This document shows positions 61,914-64,000 of a DNA stretch of 64,000 nucleotides, in pieces. A program made the translations under genes and the position numbers. The stretch comes from SVFI01 sp964519385 (lineage in GTDB: Bacteria > Bacillota > Clostridia > Lachnospirales > Lachnospiraceae). Positions within the stretch are counted from its first letter, which is position 1, and the number at the start of each line of letters is the position of its first letter. Under the pieces are notes generated by a model. It was not told where the DNA came from and did no database searches. It saw only the letters and a program-made list of their open reading frames with translations. The stretch spans positions 62,001-126,000 of the forward strand of contig CAZFLR010000002.1 in assembly GCA_964519385.1 (NCBI GenBank), read 5' to 3'.

Positions 61914-62987
61914 ATGAGTAATAAACTGATTAATCTTTCAGGCATAAATAAATCCTATGACGGTACAATGGTCCTTGACGACCTTAATTTGTACATCCGT
62001 GAAAACGAATTTCTTACCCTGCTCGGTCCAAGCGGCTGCGGTAAGACAACCACGCTTCGCATTATCGGCGGTTTTGAAACTCCGGACAGCGGCCGGGTAT
62101 TTTTTAACGGGGAAGACATCACCACTCTCCCTCCGAACAAACGTCAGCTCAATACGGTTTTTCAGAAATACGCTCTTTTTACCCATATGACAATTGCGGA
62201 AAACATCGCATTTGGCTTAAAAATAAAGAATAAAAGTAAATCCTACATAGACGACAAGATTAAATATGCCTTAAAGCTCGTAAATCTTGACGGATATGAA
62301 AAAAGAATGCCTCATCAGCTCTCCGGCGGACAACAGCAGCGCATCGCCATTGCGCGTGCCATCGTAAACGAGCCGAAGGTTCTTCTTCTTGACGAGCCTC
62401 TCGGTGCGCTGGATTTAAAGCTCCGCCAGGATATGCAGTACGAGCTTATCCGTCTGAAAAATGAGCTTGGCATTACCTTTATATATGTCACACATGATCA
62501 GGAAGAAGCTCTAACCATGTCAGACACCATCGTAGTTATGAATCAGGGCTACATCCAGCAGATTGGCACACCTGAAACTATCTATAATGAGCCGGAAAAT
62601 GCATTTGTCGCTGACTTCATCGGTGACAGCAATATCATCGATGCTGTGATGGTCAGGGATGAACTTGTCTCCTTCCTCGGCTGTAAGTGGGCATGTGTGG
62701 ACAGAGATTTCGGCGTTAACAGACCTGTCGATGTTGTCATCCGTCCGGAGGATATTCTCTTAAAAGATGCAGGTCAGGGAACTCTTGACGGCGAAGTCAC
62801 TCATGTCATTTTTAAGGGCGTTCATTATGAAATGGAGGTTATGGCAGGCGGCTACGAATGGCTTGTACATTCCACATCCATGTTTTCCGTCGGTCAGAAG
62901 GTATCCATCAGTGTGGATCCTTTTAATATCCAGATTATGAACAAACCGGAATCCGAAGATGAGGAGGCTGCACACATTGAAGAGTAA
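61914..62987 (+). CDS. potA: Spermidine/putrescine ABC transporter ATP-binding protein
   Basis: 357 residues; energises polyamine import. ABC domain with GPSGCGKTTTLRIIGGFE, Q-loop QKYALFTHM, signature LSGGQQQR, LLLDEPLGALD and H-loop THDQEEAL, then a C-terminal TOBE domain (about 245 to 345). SD AAAGGAGG before the ATG. The next gene starts inside its end, so PotA and PotB are translationally coupled. Substrate assigned from PotA-type sequence, PotB/PotC partners and the cupin regulator. Confidence 0.93.
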   Translation: MSNKLINLSGINKSYDGTMVLDDLNLYIRENEFLTLLGPSGCGKTTTLRIIGGFETPDSGRVFFNGEDITTLPPNKRQLNTVFQKYALFTHMTIAENIAFGLKIKNKSKSYIDDKIKYALKLVNLDGYEKRMPHQLSGGQQQRIAIARAIVNEPKVLLLDEPLGALDLKLRQDMQYELIRLKNELGITFIYVTHDQEEALTMSDTIVVMNQGYIQQIGTPETIYNEPENAFVADFIGDSNIIDAVMVRDELVSFLGCKWACVDRDFGVNRPVDVVIRPEDILLKDAGQGTLDGEVTHVIFKGVHYEMEVMAGGYEWLVHSTSMFSVGQKVSISVDPFNIQIMNKPESEDEEAAHIEE

Positions 62988-63795
62988 ACGTTCCCTGTTG
63001 GCAGCACCTTATTTTGTCTGGTCCGTTGCCTTTATTATCATTCCGCTCATCATGGTGTTTTACTATGGCTTCATTGATGAAAACGGTGCTTTTACACTTG
63101 CAAATATTGCAGATATCGCCTCGCCCGAACACAGCAAGGCTTTGCTGATATCTATACGACTTTCTCTTATCAGTACCGTTGTCTGCTTTGTCCTTGCCTA
63201 TCCGCTTGCAATGATTCTTGCCAATATGAGCGTAAATCAGAATCAGTTTATCGTACTTGTATTCATTCTCCCTATGTGGATGAACTTTTTGCTCCGAACG
63301 CTGGCATGGCAGACCCTTTTGGAAAAGAACGGAGTTATCAATATGATTCTGAATTTCTTTTCTCTGCCGAATTTAAATATTATCAATACGGAGGCTGCCA
63401 TTATCCTCGGTATGGTCTACAACTTCCTTCCATTTATGGTTCTTCCGATTTATAACGCGCTTGCGAGAATGGATCATGATGTAATCAACGCAGCCCATGA
63501 CCTCGGCGCGAACTGGATACAGACCTTCTGCCGTATTATTTTCCCGCTCAGTATTCCGGGCGTTGTAAGCGGTGTTACAATGGTATTTGTCCCTGCACTG
63601 ACCACCTTCGTTATTTCGTCCATCCTCGGAGGAAGTAAAATCCTCCTGATTGGTAATGTAATCGAGCAGGAATTCACACAGGCTTCCAATTGGAATCTCG
63701 GCAGCGGACTTTCCATCGTGCTTATGGTGTTCATTATTCTGAGCATGATTATTTCCGCCATTCTTGACAAAGATGGGGAGGGAACGCTGTTATGA
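62977..63795 (+). CDS. potB: Spermidine/putrescine ABC transporter permease
   Basis: 272 residues from TTG at 62977, nine bases after a strong SD (AGGAGG) that lies inside potA; ATG at 62959 covers that SD and is less likely. Six membrane helices and the permease EAA loop DVINAAHDLGANWIQTFCRI (about 165 to 185). The start MKSKRSLLAAPYFVW matches PotB N-termini. Overlaps potA by 11 bases and potC by 4. Confidence 0.92.
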   Translation: MKSKRSLLAAPYFVWSVAFIIIPLIMVFYYGFIDENGAFTLANIADIASPEHSKALLISIRLSLISTVVCFVLAYPLAMILANMSVNQNQFIVLVFILPMWMNFLLRTLAWQTLLEKNGVINMILNFFSLPNLNIINTEAAIILGMVYNFLPFMVLPIYNALARMDHDVINAAHDLGANWIQTFCRIIFPLSIPGVVSGVTMVFVPALTTFVISSILGGSKILLIGNVIEQEFTQASNWNLGSGLSIVLMVFIILSMIISAILDKDGEGTLL

Positions 63796-64000
63796 AAAAA
63801 TTTTTTTCAAGATTATATATTGTCATTATTTTTATATTTTTGTACGCTCCCATCGCTACTCTCATTGTTTTATCCTTCAACAAGAGCAAAACAAGGGCAA
63901 AATGGGGCGGTTTTACAACCAAATGGTATGTAGAGCTGTTTGAGAATGAGGTGATACTTGAAGCACTGCAGAACACACTGCTTCTGGCTCTTCTCTCCGC
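63792..64000 (+). CDS. potC: Spermidine/putrescine ABC transporter permease (partial, runs off window)
   Basis: ATG at 63792 overlaps the potB stop (ATGA). The 69 codons present give MKKFFSRLYIVIIFIFLYAP, a first membrane helix, then SKTRAKWGGFTTKWY and FENEVILEALQNT, the usual N-terminus of PotC-type permeases. A substrate-binding PotD gene probably follows beyond the window. Confidence 0.9.
   Translation, partial: MKKFFSRLYIVIIFIFLYAPIATLIVLSFNKSKTRAKWGGFTTKWYVELFENEVILEALQNTLLLALLS

Noticed and set aside
1..64000. CRISPR arrays, insertion sequences, prophage, tRNA or rRNA genes
   Set aside because: No spaced direct repeats, transposase or integrase motifs, cloverleaf patterns or rRNA-like stretches were found by reading; gaps between genes are too short for most of these.

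Overview
The window looks like chromosomal core DNA of a rod-shaped, spore-forming member of the Clostridia, most likely Lachnospiraceae. The evidence is the gene content and order: sepF-yggS, radC-mreBCD-mrdA-minCDE-rodA-mgsA, mutSL flanked by miaA and miaB, yqfC-yqfD-phoH-HD protein-ybeY, rex, fhs, nfnAB, and several small families typical of Clostridia (DUF896, DUF4321). I cannot name a genus from the sequence alone. I see no tRNA, rRNA, CRISPR array, insertion sequence, prophage or plasmid function, and no gap between genes longer than about 220 bases.

All genes from position 1 to about 57970 lie on the minus strand, so transcription runs from high to low coordinates. In that direction the order is: rex and a coiled-coil protein; NAD(P)HX repair, alr and mazF; yebC, metY, a glycosyltransferase, a 55-residue protein and tepA; ftsK; fhs and a zinc-ribbon/TPR protein; nfnAB and another zinc-ribbon membrane protein; rlmH, nth, and the sporulation/ribosome-maturation string yqfC-yqfD-phoH-HD protein-ybeY; a flippase and a BofC-like protein; two overlapping FAD enzymes; proline synthesis (proB, proA) with DUF896 and 5-formyl-THF cyclo-ligase between; miaB-mutS-mutL-miaA and a methionine gamma-lyase-like enzyme; the wall-elongation and division-site cluster; a P-loop protein, a HlyD-like adaptor, yggS and sepF; and aroB-lspA-rluD-metH, the last cut by the window edge.

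At 58 kb the direction changes. rex and an ABC-F gene diverge from a shared control region that carries a near-consensus rex promoter and a probable Rex operator. After the ABC-F gene comes a strong two-way terminator, then a beta-propeller lactonase on the minus strand. Last is a plus-strand polyamine-import operon: XRE-cupin regulator, potA, potB and the start of potC, with a consensus promoter and overlapping palindromes that look like the regulator's operator.

The main functional themes are rod shape and division (mre, mrdA, rodA, min, sepF, ftsK), sporulation (yqfC, yqfD, BofC-like, SpoVB-like flippase), RNA and ribosome maturation (miaA, miaB, rluD, rlmH, ybeY, phoH), DNA repair (mutS, mutL, nth, radC), and redox cofactor care (rex, nnr, nfnAB). 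I found no clearly new defence or mobile system. The most unusual items are a 7TM-HD protein that has lost its HD aspartate, an MreB with an altered phosphate-binding loop, a penicillin-binding protein 2 with an insert of about 240 residues, a shortened MinE, a MazF toxin with no antitoxin beside it, and four hairpin/U-tract elements placed only 15 to 32 bases before the next start codon.
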